Source of the DNA: Fusobacterium perfoetens ATCC 29250
Lineage (GTDB): Bacteria > Fusobacteriota > Fusobacteriia > Fusobacteriales > Fusobacteriaceae
DNA: 64,000 bases
NCBI RefSeq assembly: GCF_000622245.1
Contig: NZ_KK211416.1
Span: 168,296-232,295 of the forward strand
Reading direction: 5' to 3'
The translations under genes were made by a program, and so were the position numbers. Below are positions 8,305 to 17,718 of this stretch, one piece after another; the stretch's first letter is position 1, and each line of letters starts with the position of its first letter. The notes beneath the pieces are model-generated. The model saw only the letters and a list, made by a program, of their open reading frames with translations, searched no databases and had not been told where the DNA came from.

Positions 8305-9297
8305 ATGTATAATACATATTTATGGAAAATAAAACCTCTTTCATCACAGATGACACCTTGGCAAAGCGATACTATCTATGGACATTTATTATATGGAGCT
8401 AGTTTATTATATGGAGATGAATTTGTAAAAAAATTAATAGATGAATTTTCAAATATTCCTCCATTTATAGTTTCAGATGGCTTTATAGATGGACAATTAC
8501 CAATGATAAATAAAGGAACAGTAAAAAGAAGTGATACAGAGGAATTTGCAAAAATTTATGGAAAAAATCAAATAGAAACTGTAAAAAAATTAAAAGAGAT
8601 AAATAAAATTAAATTTATTCCTATAGAAGATTTTAATAAATTAAGAGAAAAAAATTATAATAAAAAAGATTTTATAATTTCTAAATTACAGGAATTAAAT
8701 AAAGAAGAAGAGAATGCAAATAGTATAGACTTTAAATCGAAAAAATTAGATAAAAAAGATACAGCAATTCAAGAAACTTTGGTTATGCATAACACAATAA
8801 ATAGAATAATGGGTTCTACCGGAGATAATGGAGTTTTTGCTTTAAAAGAAACTTTCATAGAAGGAAATATTTTTATATTTATAAAAATTAGAAAAGATTT
8901 TGATATAAATATACTAGATACTCTTTTAAAATTTGTGGAAAAAAATGGTTATGGAAAAAAAGTAAGTTCAGGAAAAGGAGCTATAGAAAGAGTTTCATTT
9001 GAAAAATACAATGAATTTAATGAAGTAAAAAATGGAAATGGTTTTATTGTATTATCAAATTATATTCCAAAAGAATTTGATTATGAGGAAGTTATATCAG
9101 CAAATTATCTTGTGAAAAAAGGAAAGGTTTATGGAGATATAGATTTTCCGTTTAAAAAACCTTTTAGTTGTTTTACTGCTGGTTCATTGTTTAAAAAATC
9201 TAAAAACTCTATTTATGGAAAAGTTTTAAAAGATATTCATATAGATAAAAGCATTGTTCAAATAGGAATACCATTTACTTTGGAGGTGGAATTATAA
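8305..9297 (+). CDS. csm4: Csm4, Cas5-type subunit holding the crRNA 5' handle
   Basis: 330 aa. The N-terminus is typical of Csm4: a beta strand followed by SDTIYGHLLYGASLLYG at about 21-37. The segment KKVSSGKGAIE at about 222-232 corresponds to the RAMP glycine loop. Csm4 binds Csm1 and the repeat-derived 5' handle of the crRNA at the foot of the complex. It begins 14 nt after csm3 behind an AGAGGTGATAG ribosome binding site, and its stop overlaps the csm5 start by one base (TAATG), so translation is probably coupled. Confidence 0.94.
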   Translation: MYNTYLWKIKPLSSQMTPWQSDTIYGHLLYGASLLYGDEFVKKLIDEFSNIPPFIVSDGFIDGQLPMINKGTVKRSDTEEFAKIYGKNQIETVKKLKEINKIKFIPIEDFNKLREKNYNKKDFIISKLQELNKEEENANSIDFKSKKLDKKDTAIQETLVMHNTINRIMGSTGDNGVFALKETFIEGNIFIFIKIRKDFDINILDTLLKFVEKNGYGKKVSSGKGAIERVSFEKYNEFNEVKNGNGFIVLSNYIPKEFDYEEVISANYLVKKGKVYGDIDFPFKKPFSCFTAGSLFKKSKNSIYGKVLKDIHIDKSIVQIGIPFTLEVEL

Positions 9298-10502
9298 TGA
9301 AAGTAGAGAGAATACAATATAAATGTACATTAATACCTTTGACACCTATTCAAATAGGAAATGGAAATCAAATTTATCCTTATGATTATGTTGTAAAAAA
9401 TGGTACTTATTATAGAATAAATTTATCAGAAATTATTGAAAAGTTTCCTCAAAATATCAAATTTAAGTTTATAAAATTATTAGAAAATAATAATATGATT
9501 GAAATTAGAAGTTTTATATTTGAAAATTATAAAGAAGAATATGGATATATTTATAAAGCTCCTGTTGAAAGAGAATTTGAAAATAAATATTTAGAAAAAA
9601 TAAAAGGTGCTAATAAAAAAAATGATGAAAATTCTTTTATAATTGAAGAATTTATAGGAAATGTTGAAGCAAAATACATTCCTGGTAGTACAATAAAAGG
9701 GGCTATTAGGTCAGCTTTTCTTTTTAATGAATTTGATAAAAAAAGAGATAAATATGATTTTAAGAAAAATCTAAAGTACGATAAAGAATTAAATAAAAAA
9801 ATAGAAGTAACAGCTAAACCTTTTGTATTAGTGGATAGATATGGGAAAACTTTAATGGGAAGAAATAGTAAAAATGAAGCTAATAAAATAGAAGCGAAAA
9901 TGTTAGAATTAACGAGATTAGAACCTAAATTTGACCCTTTTAAAAATTTTATAGTTACAGATACTCAAGTAACTAAAGAGAATACGGTAATAAAAGAAAT
10001 TTCTAGATTAATGCCATTAGGAGTTAATAATAAATTATCTTTTGGAGCTGAAGTTTTAAAATCAGAATATAGTGATAATGAAGAGGTAAAATTAAATTTT
10101 GATATAATATTAAAATTAATACCTAGTAGTTTATTAAAGAAAGATTCTTTGGATAAAGGAATTATAAAAGAAGATGTATATTTTGAAATATCAGATATTG
10201 CATATGCTTTAAATAAAAAAGCAAAAAAAGTATTAGAAAAAGATTTAGAATTTTTTAAGAAAAATACTAAATATAGAGAATATGAAAAAATTTCAAAAGA
10301 ATTATTAGAAAAATTAGAAAAACTTGAAGAAAAAAATGAAGATAGAGTTGAATATAAAGAGGCACTAATAAGATTTGGTAGAGGTTCGGGATTTAATAAT
10401 ACAACTTTTAATTTAGTAAATACCAATGAAGAAGTTTATACAAGAGTAGTAGCTGGAGATTGTCCTATTGGTTGGGCATTGATTACCTTTGAAGAAGTAT
10501 AA
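9297..10502 (+). CDS. csm5: Csm5, Cas7-like subunit at the head of the complex
   Basis: 401 aa RAMP protein that caps the 3' end of the crRNA and is needed for crRNA maturation in the family. Visible hallmarks are the N-terminal strand with LIPLTPIQIGNG (about 12-23), YIPGSTIKGAIRSAF (about 128-142), and a C-terminal FGRGSGFNNTTF G-loop. It overlaps csm4 by one base. This is the last clearly co-transcribed subunit before a 15-bp hairpin and cas6. Confidence 0.94.
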   Translation: MKVERIQYKCTLIPLTPIQIGNGNQIYPYDYVVKNGTYYRINLSEIIEKFPQNIKFKFIKLLENNNMIEIRSFIFENYKEEYGYIYKAPVEREFENKYLEKIKGANKKNDENSFIIEEFIGNVEAKYIPGSTIKGAIRSAFLFNEFDKKRDKYDFKKNLKYDKELNKKIEVTAKPFVLVDRYGKTLMGRNSKNEANKIEAKMLELTRLEPKFDPFKNFIVTDTQVTKENTVIKEISRLMPLGVNNKLSFGAEVLKSEYSDNEEVKLNFDIILKLIPSSLLKKDSLDKGIIKEDVYFEISDIAYALNKKAKKVLEKDLEFFKKNTKYREYEKISKELLEKLEKLEEKNEDRVEYKEALIRFGRGSGFNNTTFNLVNTNEEVYTRVVAGDCPIGWALITFEEV

Positions 10503-10516
10503 AAATTTTAAATAAA

Positions 10517-10564
10517 AAAGAAGCTATTGTAGTTTATAGTTTGATGAATTATAATAGCTTCTTT
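10517..10564 (+). terminator. Long hairpin between csm5 and cas6, possible attenuator
   Basis: A 15-bp stem with one G-T pair joins 10517-10531 (AAAGAAGCTATTGTA) to 10550-10564, with an 18-nt loop. The trailing sequence is TTTATAATATT rather than a clean T run, so it may reduce rather than stop transcription into cas6. It could instead protect the 3' end of the csm mRNA. Confidence 0.5.
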
Positions 10565-10583
10565 ATAATATTAGGAGATAACT

Positions 10584-11323
10584 ATGATTTGTAGTTTCGT
10601 TATAAATTTTAAACCTTTAGAATTTGGAAATAAAATAAAAAAATATTCTTTAGATAGAGATATAGAATATTTTCTGCTAAACAATGGAATAGATAAAAAA
10701 CAATTAAAATATATAACTATATCAAATTTTCTTACAAAAGACAGAGAAATAGAAGAAGAAAAAAATTATTCTATAAGATTTTCTTCTATTGATTCTAAAA
10801 CAACTTTAGAAATTTTAAAAATATTTTTTTATAAAAGATTAACTAATGAAACATTGAAAATATCGAATACAACATTTTTAGTATCAAATATATATCATAA
10901 TAATAAATATTCAAAGCAATTAGATTTAGAAAGTTTCTTAGAAAATCCTTTAAAAGATGAGATTACCATAAAATTTTTAACTCCTACTTTTTATAAAGTT
11001 GGTAGTATTTTCATAGGAACAGAAGATTCAAGATATTTTTTTAAAAATATATTAACTAAATTTAAGAGAAGCTCTATAGGAAATCAATTTAATATAGGAA
11101 ATTTAGATTTCTCAAAAGTAGAAATAAAAGAAAAAAATATAAAAAAAGTATATATAAAAACTTTAATATAGAAGGTATACAAGGGGAAATTACATATAAA
11201 TTAGTAGATGATAAAGATACAAAATTAAAAGAGATGTTTAATATATTAGGATATTTTTCAGAATTTTCTGGAGTAGGTCATGGTTGTAATAAAGGGTATG
11301 GACAAGCAATATATATAATTTAA
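10584..11323 (+). pseudogene. cas6: Cas6 crRNA endonuclease, split by a -1 frame change at an A7 run
   Basis: Two frames together make one Cas6. Frame one (10584-11171, 195 codons) starts with a GGAGA ribosome binding site. The C-terminal part lies in the -1 frame and ends at 11323; it holds the Cas6 glycine-rich motif GVGHGCNKGYGQ. The switch point is best placed at 11141-11147, seven A bases phased as A AAA AAA followed by G, the layout of a bacterial -1 slippery heptamer. Slippage there gives about 246 aa, the normal Cas6 length, reading ...NIKKSIYKNFNIEG. Possible explanations are programmed or transcriptional slippage, a real one-base deletion, or a sequencing error. The catalytic residue is not evident to me. 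Cas6 would cut the array transcript 8 nt before each spacer. Confidence 0.85.
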
Positions 11324-11348
11324 TTATAAAAATATAAAAATAAGAAGT

Positions 11349-11385
11349 AGAACTAGAGCAAAAAAATGCAATAGTTCTTTTTTTT
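11349..11385 (+). terminator. Rho-independent terminator after cas6
   Basis: Stem AGAACTA (11349-11355) with TAGTTCT (11372-11378), a further inner GC-rich pairing, then seven T. It resembles the terminator at 2103-2133 (AGAACT/AGTTCT arms). Confidence 0.8.
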
Positions 11386-11412
11386 ATAATTTTTTATTTT
11401 GTCATTTTCATA

Positions 11413-11428
11413 TCACAAATCAATGTGA
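11413..11428. promoter_or_regulatory. Perfect inverted repeat, possible operator
   Basis: TCACA-N6-TGTGA lies about 27 nt upstream of the start of the efflux cluster. The shape suits a homodimeric regulator. No regulator is encoded next to it. Confidence 0.35.
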
Positions 11429-11454
11429 AAATAAAAAATATAAAGGAGGAACTT

Positions 11455-12703
11455 ATGAAAAAGAGAATAATTTTATTTTTATTAATTCAAGTATTAGCTT
11501 TTAGTGAAGAAATAACTTTAGATGAAATGTTAAATATTTTAGACAAGACTTCTTATCAAAATAAAATATATAATATTCAAACTCAAATTGATGATGATAT
11601 AGAAAAATATCATAAATTAGGAGATTTTAATGGAATAGTAACTACTGTTGATTCAAAATATAGTGATGTTGAAGATGAATTTCAAACTACAGGAAGATTA
11701 GAATATGGTCCATTTTATTTAGAGGGAATAAAAAATTATAATACAGATGATGAAATAATATATGGAATAGAGAAAAATATAAAAGATATTATATATTCAA
11801 GTGATAAAAATCAATTAAAAAAGTTAGAGTACACCAAAAATATAAATAATTTAGAATTATAGAAAAAATATAGAAAATCAAAAAATACAACTGATAAATT
11901 TATATGAAGAATATATAAATAATTATTTAGGAATAAAAATAAAAGAGAATGGGATAAAAACTTTAGAAAAAGAAGAGGAAAAAATGTCAAAGGCTTATTC
12001 CTTAGGAGCAGTTGCAAAAATAGAGTTAGATTCTATTAAATGTAGTATAAATAATTTAAAAATAGAAATTCAAGTCTTAAAAAATAATTTAGAGAATATT
12101 AAAAAGATTTTTAGTTATAATTTTGCAATTGAAATTGGAGAAAAAACATTAAAAGAGATAATTGCCCCTAAAATAAATATTGATGAATATATAAATAATT
12201 ATGGAGAAAAAGATATAGAGATTTTAGAGAAACAAAAATCTATTTTAGAAGAAGATATAAAATATATGAATTATACTAATAATATGCCAGATATTTCTAT
12301 AGGGTTAGAACATAGCAATAGATATGATGAAAATAGAGTAGTCTTAAAATTTTCAAAACCACTTTTTGATTTAGATTTAGACTTAGAAACAGGAAAAAAT
12401 AATTTAAGTCAACAAGAAATAGAAATTGAACAGAAAAAATCTGAAAATAATGGAGAAAAATTACAAATATACAATACTTATGATGAATATATGAAAAATT
12501 ATATTGTAAATAAGAATAATTCAGAACTAGAGTTATCAAAATATAATGTAAAAAAATTAGAATATTCTTTGGGAAAAGTTGATTATTTAGAAGTTATGGA
12601 AAGTTTTAATAATTACTTAAATTATGAAATTGAAAAGGAAAAAGCTAAGAATAATCTAAACGGATATATTTATGAGATTATGATAAGAGGAGAAAAGAAA
12701 TGA
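11455..12703 (+). pseudogene. TolC-like outer membrane efflux protein, frameshifted
   Basis: The first part starts at ATG 11455 behind AAAGGAGG, with a signal peptide (MKKRIILFLLIQVLAFS), and stops at 11862. From about 11861 a +1 frame continues without a stop to 12703. The second frame ends with a long helix (GKVDYLEVMESFNNYLNYEIE) typical of the TolC/OEP family C-terminus. An extra T near 11858 (ATTATAG) would explain the break; no long homopolymer is there. Combined length is about 415 aa, normal for OEP. The downstream periplasmic adaptor overlaps its stop (ATGA), so this should be the outer-membrane channel of a MacAB-like exporter. Either the gene is recently broken or the base is an error. 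Confidence 0.8.
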
Positions 12704-13812
12704 AAAATATAAATACAAAATTAATTTTAGGAATAGTAATTATATTTATAATTTTAGGTTATAAATTTTTAAAGACTAACGATAAAAATATAGATAATAC
12801 CATAACTTATGAAGCTATAAAAATAAATTCTAATGGTGGACGAGGATATATAGAAGTAAATGGACATGTTGAAGTAAATGATACTAAAAAAGTCTTTGTA
12901 GATAAAAAATTAAAAGTGGAAGAAGTATTTGTTCAAGAGGGAGATTATGTAGAAAAAGGACAACTTCTTATGACTTTTGACGAAACAGAAAGAAATAATA
13001 TTATGAGAAATTTAGAGAGAGAACAACTAACTCTTAGAAAATTAGAAAGAGATTATAAAATTGAAAAACAATTAAATGAAATTGGTGGAAGTCCAGATAA
13101 TACTTTATTAGAATATGAAGAAGATATTAGAAGAACTCAAATTAATATTGAAGAATATATGGAAGATTTAGAAAAAACAGCAGAAGAAATAAAAAGTCCT
13201 GTAAGTGGAACTATAACATCTTTGACAGCTCAAGAAAATTATTTAGTTGATACAGATTCTCCACTTATGGAAATAGCCGATTTATCAGATATAAAAATTG
13301 TATTAGAAGTACCAGAATATGATGTAAAAAATATATATTTAGGTCAAAGTTTAATTTTGAAACCTGAAGTTTTTGAAAAGAAAGAATCTTTTACAGGAGT
13401 AATAACAAAAATTTCTAAAATATCAGAAGTATCAGAAATAACCTCAGAAAATGTATTGACAGCTGAAGTAAAACCAGATAAAACCATTCCATATATAGTT
13501 CCTGGTTTTAAAGTTACTGCTACTATATATTTAGATAGAAAAGTATCAGAAATATTAATACCAAAAACATCTGCAATATTTGAAAATGATAATTATTATG
13601 TTTTTGTTTACAATAATGATGGAACAATTAAAAAGAAAAATATAAAAGTTGAAAGTTTAAAAGGAGATAATTTAATAGTAAAAGAGGGGCTAACTTTTGA
13701 TGAAATTATACTTACAACTCCAGATATAAGTTTAATAGATGGAGAAAAAGTTATAATAAAAGTAAAAGGTGAGAAAAATGGAAACAATGTTAGAAGTAAA
13801 CAATCTAAATAA
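12700..13812 (+). CDS. HlyD/MacA-family periplasmic adaptor
   Basis: 370 aa. One N-terminal membrane anchor (residues 8-24), then a split biotinyl-lipoyl domain: VEEVFVQEGDYVEKGQLLMTF before and EEIKSPVSGTITSL after a short coiled-coil hairpin (about 100-155), followed by beta-barrel and membrane-proximal domains. Such proteins link an inner-membrane ABC permease to a TolC channel. The ATGA overlap with the upstream TolC-like gene and the overlap with the ATPase gene downstream indicate a tight operon. The coiled coil is short, as in Gram-negative MacA relatives. Confidence 0.93.
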   Translation: MKNINTKLILGIVIIFIILGYKFLKTNDKNIDNTITYEAIKINSNGGRGYIEVNGHVEVNDTKKVFVDKKLKVEEVFVQEGDYVEKGQLLMTFDETERNNIMRNLEREQLTLRKLERDYKIEKQLNEIGGSPDNTLLEYEEDIRRTQINIEEYMEDLEKTAEEIKSPVSGTITSLTAQENYLVDTDSPLMEIADLSDIKIVLEVPEYDVKNIYLGQSLILKPEVFEKKESFTGVITKISKISEVSEITSENVLTAEVKPDKTIPYIVPGFKVTATIYLDRKVSEILIPKTSAIFENDNYYVFVYNNDGTIKKKNIKVESLKGDNLIVKEGLTFDEIILTTPDISLIDGEKVIIKVKGEKNGNNVRSKQSK

Positions 13813-14464
13813 ATTTTATATAAATGGAGATATGAAATTACATGCTTTAAAAAATATAAACTTTAATATAAAAGATGGAGAATTTATAGCTATTATGGGA
13901 AGTAGTGGAAGTGGAAAATCTACTATGATGAATATATTAGGTTGTTTAGATAGAAATTTTTCAGGTAAATATATTTTAGATAAAATAGATATTTCTAAGA
14001 TAGGAGAAAAAGATATTTCATCTATAAGAAATCAAAAAATAGGTTTTGTATTTCAATCATTTAATTTATTATCAAAATTAACAGCATTAGAAAATGTAGA
14101 ATTGCCTTTAGTTTATGCTGGAGTTAATAAAAAAGAAAGAGAAATAAGAGCAAAAGAGATATTAACGAAAGTAGGTTTAATAGATAGAATACATCATAAA
14201 CCAACAGAACTTTCTGGAGGGCAAAAACAAAGGGTGGCTATAGCAAGAGCTTTAATAAATAATCCATCAATTATATTAGCAGATGAACCAACTGGAAATT
14301 TAGATAGTATATCAGAAAAAGAAATAATGGAATTATTTACAGAACTTAATAACCAAGGAAAAACAATTATTATAGTCAGTCATGAACCAGAGGTAGCAAA
14401 CTATGTTAAACGAATAATTTTATTTAAAGATGGAGAAATAATAAAAGATGGTGAGAGGTTATGA
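13778..14464 (+). CDS. MacB/LolD-type ABC transporter ATP-binding protein
   Basis: About 228 aa. I chose ATG 13778, preceded by AAAGGTGAG, rather than the in-frame GTG at 13769 that overlaps this ribosome binding site. Walker A GSSGSGKST, Q-loop FVFQSFNLL, signature LSGGQKQR and Walker B IILADEPTGNLDS are all present, with the switch His in IIVSHEP. The subfamily (LolD/MacB/FtsE) powers transenvelope export of peptides, antibiotics or lipoproteins. It overlaps the end of the adaptor gene by 35 nt and the permease by 4 nt. Confidence 0.95.
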   Translation: METMLEVNNLNKFYINGDMKLHALKNINFNIKDGEFIAIMGSSGSGKSTMMNILGCLDRNFSGKYILDKIDISKIGEKDISSIRNQKIGFVFQSFNLLSKLTALENVELPLVYAGVNKKEREIRAKEILTKVGLIDRIHHKPTELSGGQKQRVAIARALINNPSIILADEPTGNLDSISEKEIMELFTELNNQGKTIIIVSHEPEVANYVKRIILFKDGEIIKDGERL

Positions 14465-15690
14465 ATTTTTTGGAAAGTTTAAAAACTGCTATACAAAGTA
14501 TAAAAATAAATAAAATGAGGTCATTTTTAACAATGCTTGGAATAATTATAGGAATATCTTCTGTAATAACCATGTCATCTATAGGAAAAGGTGGTCAAGA
14601 AAACATAACAGGAGATTTAAAAAAGGGAGGATATGGAAAGTTTAATATTACAGTAGATAAAACAGATGAAAATTTTAGATGGAAATATTTATTAGATGAA
14701 GATATAATAAAAAAATTAAAAGATAGTGGGAAATTTAAAGAAGTTAGTCCTAAAATTAGTACTAACTTTGGATTAAAAATAGGCAATAATCCTAGAAAAG
14801 AAATGATGATGTTTGATGTTACTACTCCTGATTATGAAAATATTAATAAAGTTGAAATTTTATATGGAAGAAATTTTTTGCCAATTGAGTATGAAGAGGG
14901 AGAAAAAATAATTACAATAGATAATATAACAGCTCAAAATTTATTTGGAAATTCTAGAAATGCTTTAGGAGAAAAGATAGATTTATCAAAAGGAAGAAAT
15001 GGAATTAATTATAGTTATAAAATAGTAGGAGTTTTTAAAAATCCCTTAGAACAGATGAGTAAAATGATGGGTGGAAAAAGAATTCCAAGATTTGGGAGAA
15101 TTCCACTTAATACATATCAAAAACTTTTTGATAGTCAAGGAACAGGATACACTTCTTTAATATTAGAAGCAAAGGACCCAGAACAATTAGCTGAAACTAT
15201 GTTAGATGCTAAAGAAATTTTAGGAAATATGATTGATGATTCAGAATTATATGATATTAATGTGGAAAATAATGGAGCTAGTTCTTTTGATAATATTTTA
15301 ACAACCTTAAATATTTTTGTTACCTTTGTAGCAGGAATTTCTCTTTTTGTTGGAGGAATAGGAGTTATGAATATTATGCTTGTAAGTGTAGTAGAAAGAA
15401 CTAAAGAGATAGGAATAAGAAAAGCTATAGGAGCTACAGATTATGATATATTATCACAGTTTCTTATGGAATCAGTTATTTTGACAGGAATAGGAGGAAT
15501 TTTAGGAGTAGTTTTTGGAATAATTTTTGGATTGGGAATAGGATATATAATAGGAATTTTTCCAATTTTTTCTATTTTCACGATTACTATTTCTATGTTA
15601 ATCTCAATGGGAATAGGAATATTATTTGGAGTTACACCAGCTAAAAAAGCAGCAAAACTTAATCCTATAGATGCTTTAAGAACAGAATAA
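14461..15690 (+). CDS. MacB-like ABC permease (FtsX family)
   Basis: 409 aa. An N-terminal membrane helix (about 20-42) precedes a periplasmic MacB-PCD-type domain (about 45-270), and three C-terminal helices (about 280-310, 330-365, 370-395) form the FtsX domain. The cytoplasmic loop VVERTKEIGIRKAIGAT is diagnostic. It pairs with the separate ATPase encoded upstream, so this is a split MacB. The substrate is unknown. A bidirectional terminator follows at once. Confidence 0.94.
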   Translation: MNFLESLKTAIQSIKINKMRSFLTMLGIIIGISSVITMSSIGKGGQENITGDLKKGGYGKFNITVDKTDENFRWKYLLDEDIIKKLKDSGKFKEVSPKISTNFGLKIGNNPRKEMMMFDVTTPDYENINKVEILYGRNFLPIEYEEGEKIITIDNITAQNLFGNSRNALGEKIDLSKGRNGINYSYKIVGVFKNPLEQMSKMMGGKRIPRFGRIPLNTYQKLFDSQGTGYTSLILEAKDPEQLAETMLDAKEILGNMIDDSELYDINVENNGASSFDNILTTLNIFVTFVAGISLFVGGIGVMNIMLVSVVERTKEIGIRKAIGATDYDILSQFLMESVILTGIGGILGVVFGIIFGLGIGYIIGIFPIFSIFTITISMLISMGIGILFGVTPAKKAAKLNPIDALRTE

Positions 15691-15696
15691 AAATTC

Positions 15697-15727
15697 AGAG
15701 GTAACAACTTGTTACCTCTATTTTTTT
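15697..15727. terminator. Bidirectional terminator
   Basis: Stem AGAGGTAAC (15697-15705) with GTTACCTCT (15711-15719), loop AACTT, then seven T on the plus strand; five T also follow on the minus strand. It separates the efflux operon from convergent corA. Confidence 0.88.
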
Positions 15728-16775
15728 ACCACCATTTTTTCTTTTTAAAAAATAAAATACTTCCAGCAAAAATAATAAACATAATAATAAGAATTATAAA
15801 ATAACCATATTTCCAAGTAAGTTCAGGCATAAATTGAAAATTCATTCCATAAACTCCTGCTAAAAAACTAAGAGGAATAAAAATTGTAGAAATCATTGCA
15901 AGAACTTTCATAATTTCATTCATATTATTGCTTAAAGTGGAATGATAAAGTTGAATTAAATCATTTTGCCTATTAAAAAGAAAATCAATATTTTCATTTA
16001 TAACAATAATATGGTCTTGTAAATCTATAAGATAAATATTTATATCATTTTTAATAAATTCTCTTACTTTAATATCAGAAAATTTTGAAACTAATTCTCT
16101 TAAAGGAAAAATAGATTTTTTTATTTTTAATAGTTCTTTTTTTTGTAGTAAGATATTTTCAAAAGCTTTTTTCGTAGGGTTACTACTAATTTCAATCTCT
16201 AAGTTTTGAATTTTTTCCTCTAAATCCTCTGTTATTAAAAAATAATTATCTACAATTCTATCAATAAGAGCATATAAAAGATAATCTTCATTTTTATCAG
16301 CTATAATACCTATATGATTCTCTATTCTTAATTTTATATTATCAAAAATATTATTAGATTTTTCTTGAAATGAAAGGAGCAAATCTTTAAAAAGGATAAA
16401 AGAAACCTGTTCACATTCATATTTATCATTAACTTTATTATGAGTTATCATTTTTAAAGTTATAAAAATAAAATTTTCTCTGACTTCTAATTTTGGCCTT
16501 TGGGAATTATTTAATAAATCTTCAAGTATTAAAGAATCTATTTTAAACTTTTCACCAATTTTTTTAATTAAATCAATGTTATGAATACCTTCTATATTTA
16601 TCCAAGTTTTAAAATCCTTTTTTAAATTTATTTTAAAGTCTTCTTTATATATAAAATGAACTTTATTAAAAGATTGATTATTATAAAAATATTGTGTAAT
16701 AGGGATGTCTATATTTTTATCTATTATACCTGTATAAATTAAACTACCAGGTTGAAGACCAACTTTTTTATTCAT
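15726..16775 (-). CDS. corA: CorA-family magnesium/divalent cation transporter
   Basis: 349 aa. The C-terminus carries two membrane helices with the selectivity-filter motif YGMNF (309-313) between them and a basic end (KKKKWW). The N-terminal 280 residues form the cytoplasmic funnel with a long coiled helix. CorA assembles as a pentameric channel for Mg2+ uptake, sometimes Co2+ or Ni2+. The ATG is preceded by TTGGAGGAAG. It stands alone on the minus strand. Confidence 0.96.
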   Translation of the reverse strand: MNKKVGLQPGSLIYTGIIDKNIDIPITQYFYNNQSFNKVHFIYKEDFKINLKKDFKTWINIEGIHNIDLIKKIGEKFKIDSLILEDLLNNSQRPKLEVRENFIFITLKMITHNKVNDKYECEQVSFILFKDLLLSFQEKSNNIFDNIKLRIENHIGIIADKNEDYLLYALIDRIVDNYFLITEDLEEKIQNLEIEISSNPTKKAFENILLQKKELLKIKKSIFPLRELVSKFSDIKVREFIKNDINIYLIDLQDHIIVINENIDFLFNRQNDLIQLYHSTLSNNMNEIMKVLAMISTIFIPLSFLAGVYGMNFQFMPELTWKYGYFIILIIMFIIFAGSILFFKKKKWW

Positions 16776-17003
16776 AAACTTCCTCCAAAAATAAATTATA
16801 TATATAATTATAACATAAAATTAAATGAAAAACTATTAGATAGTATTTTTTATTTCTTTAAATTTACTTAAATTAAAAACTATAAAAAATAATAATTAAA
16901 AATATAATTTTTTGTAAATATAGACCGATAAAATATTATATATTATTTATTTTTAATAAAAATAATATTAAATAAAAAAGTTTATTTTTTAAAAAAATAA
17001 ATG

Positions 17004-17009
17004 TATAAT
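17004..17009 (+). promoter_or_regulatory. Probable -10 box (TATAAT) before the YheO-type regulator
   Basis: TATAAT lies about 38 nt upstream of the start codon. No good -35 is visible 17 nt upstream. The rest of 16776-17003 is AT-rich and shows nothing else I recognise. Confidence 0.4.
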
Positions 17010-17046
17010 AATATATGAATAACATAAGATTGAGGGAGTATAAATT

Positions 17047-17685
17047 ATGAATAAAAAAGAAACACTTAATTTTTTAAAAAGATTAGCCGAAGGAATATCA
17101 GCTACTTTTGGACCTGATTGTGAAACAGTTATTCATGATTTGAGATCTAAAGATGAAATAATAGTTGCTATTTATAATGGACATGTAACAGGAAGAAATA
17201 TAGGAGATAAGTTAAATCTTTTAGGTGTATATGAATTAGAAGAAATGGAAAATGGAAAAGATTTCTATAATTGTCTCTGTAAAACAAATGATGGAAGACT
17301 TATAAAATCAACAACAGTCCATTTTAAATCAAAAGATTTTCATTATGCTTTTGGAATAAATTTTGATTATACAAAATTTTATGATGTAAGTAAAGTTTTA
17401 TCTGCTTTTATGAAAACAGGGGTAGATGTAACAAAAGTTGTTAATGAAAACCCTAATGAAAAAATGTTTGATGAAATTTATAGGGAAGCTGTAATGTATT
17501 TTGCAAAAGACCCAAAATTTATGAGTAAAGAAGAAAAATTAGATTTTATAATTTATATAAAAGACCATGGGGGATTTTCTTTGAAAAAAAGTGTTGTAAA
17601 TTTAGCTAAAAATATGGAAGTTACAAGATTTACTATTTATAATTATTTAAAAGAATTAGGAATTAACCCAAAAGAATGTAAATAA
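17047..17685 (+). CDS. YheO/DauR-type PAS-HTH transcriptional regulator
   Basis: 212 aa. Residues 5-120 match the PAS-like YheO domain (start LKRLAEGISATFGPDCETVI), and residues 150-208 form the associated C-terminal helix-turn-helix, with VVNLAKNMEVTRFTIYNYLKEL as the recognition region. Some relatives sense amino-acid-like ligands; DauR controls D-arginine use. The gene is monocistronic with a GAGGGAG ribosome binding site. No obvious target lies beside it. nagA follows but has its own promoter. Confidence 0.9.
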   Translation: MNKKETLNFLKRLAEGISATFGPDCETVIHDLRSKDEIIVAIYNGHVTGRNIGDKLNLLGVYELEEMENGKDFYNCLCKTNDGRLIKSTTVHFKSKDFHYAFGINFDYTKFYDVSKVLSAFMKTGVDVTKVVNENPNEKMFDEIYREAVMYFAKDPKFMSKEEKLDFIIYIKDHGGFSLKKSVVNLAKNMEVTRFTIYNYLKELGINPKECK

Positions 17686-17718
17686 AAATGAAATTTAAAA
17701 TCAAAAATAATATTCTCT

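Noticed and set aside
9965-10426. 153-codon minus-strand frame inside csm5
   Set aside because: Low-complexity Ser/Phe-rich antisense shadow of a clearly coding csm5, with no ribosome binding site.
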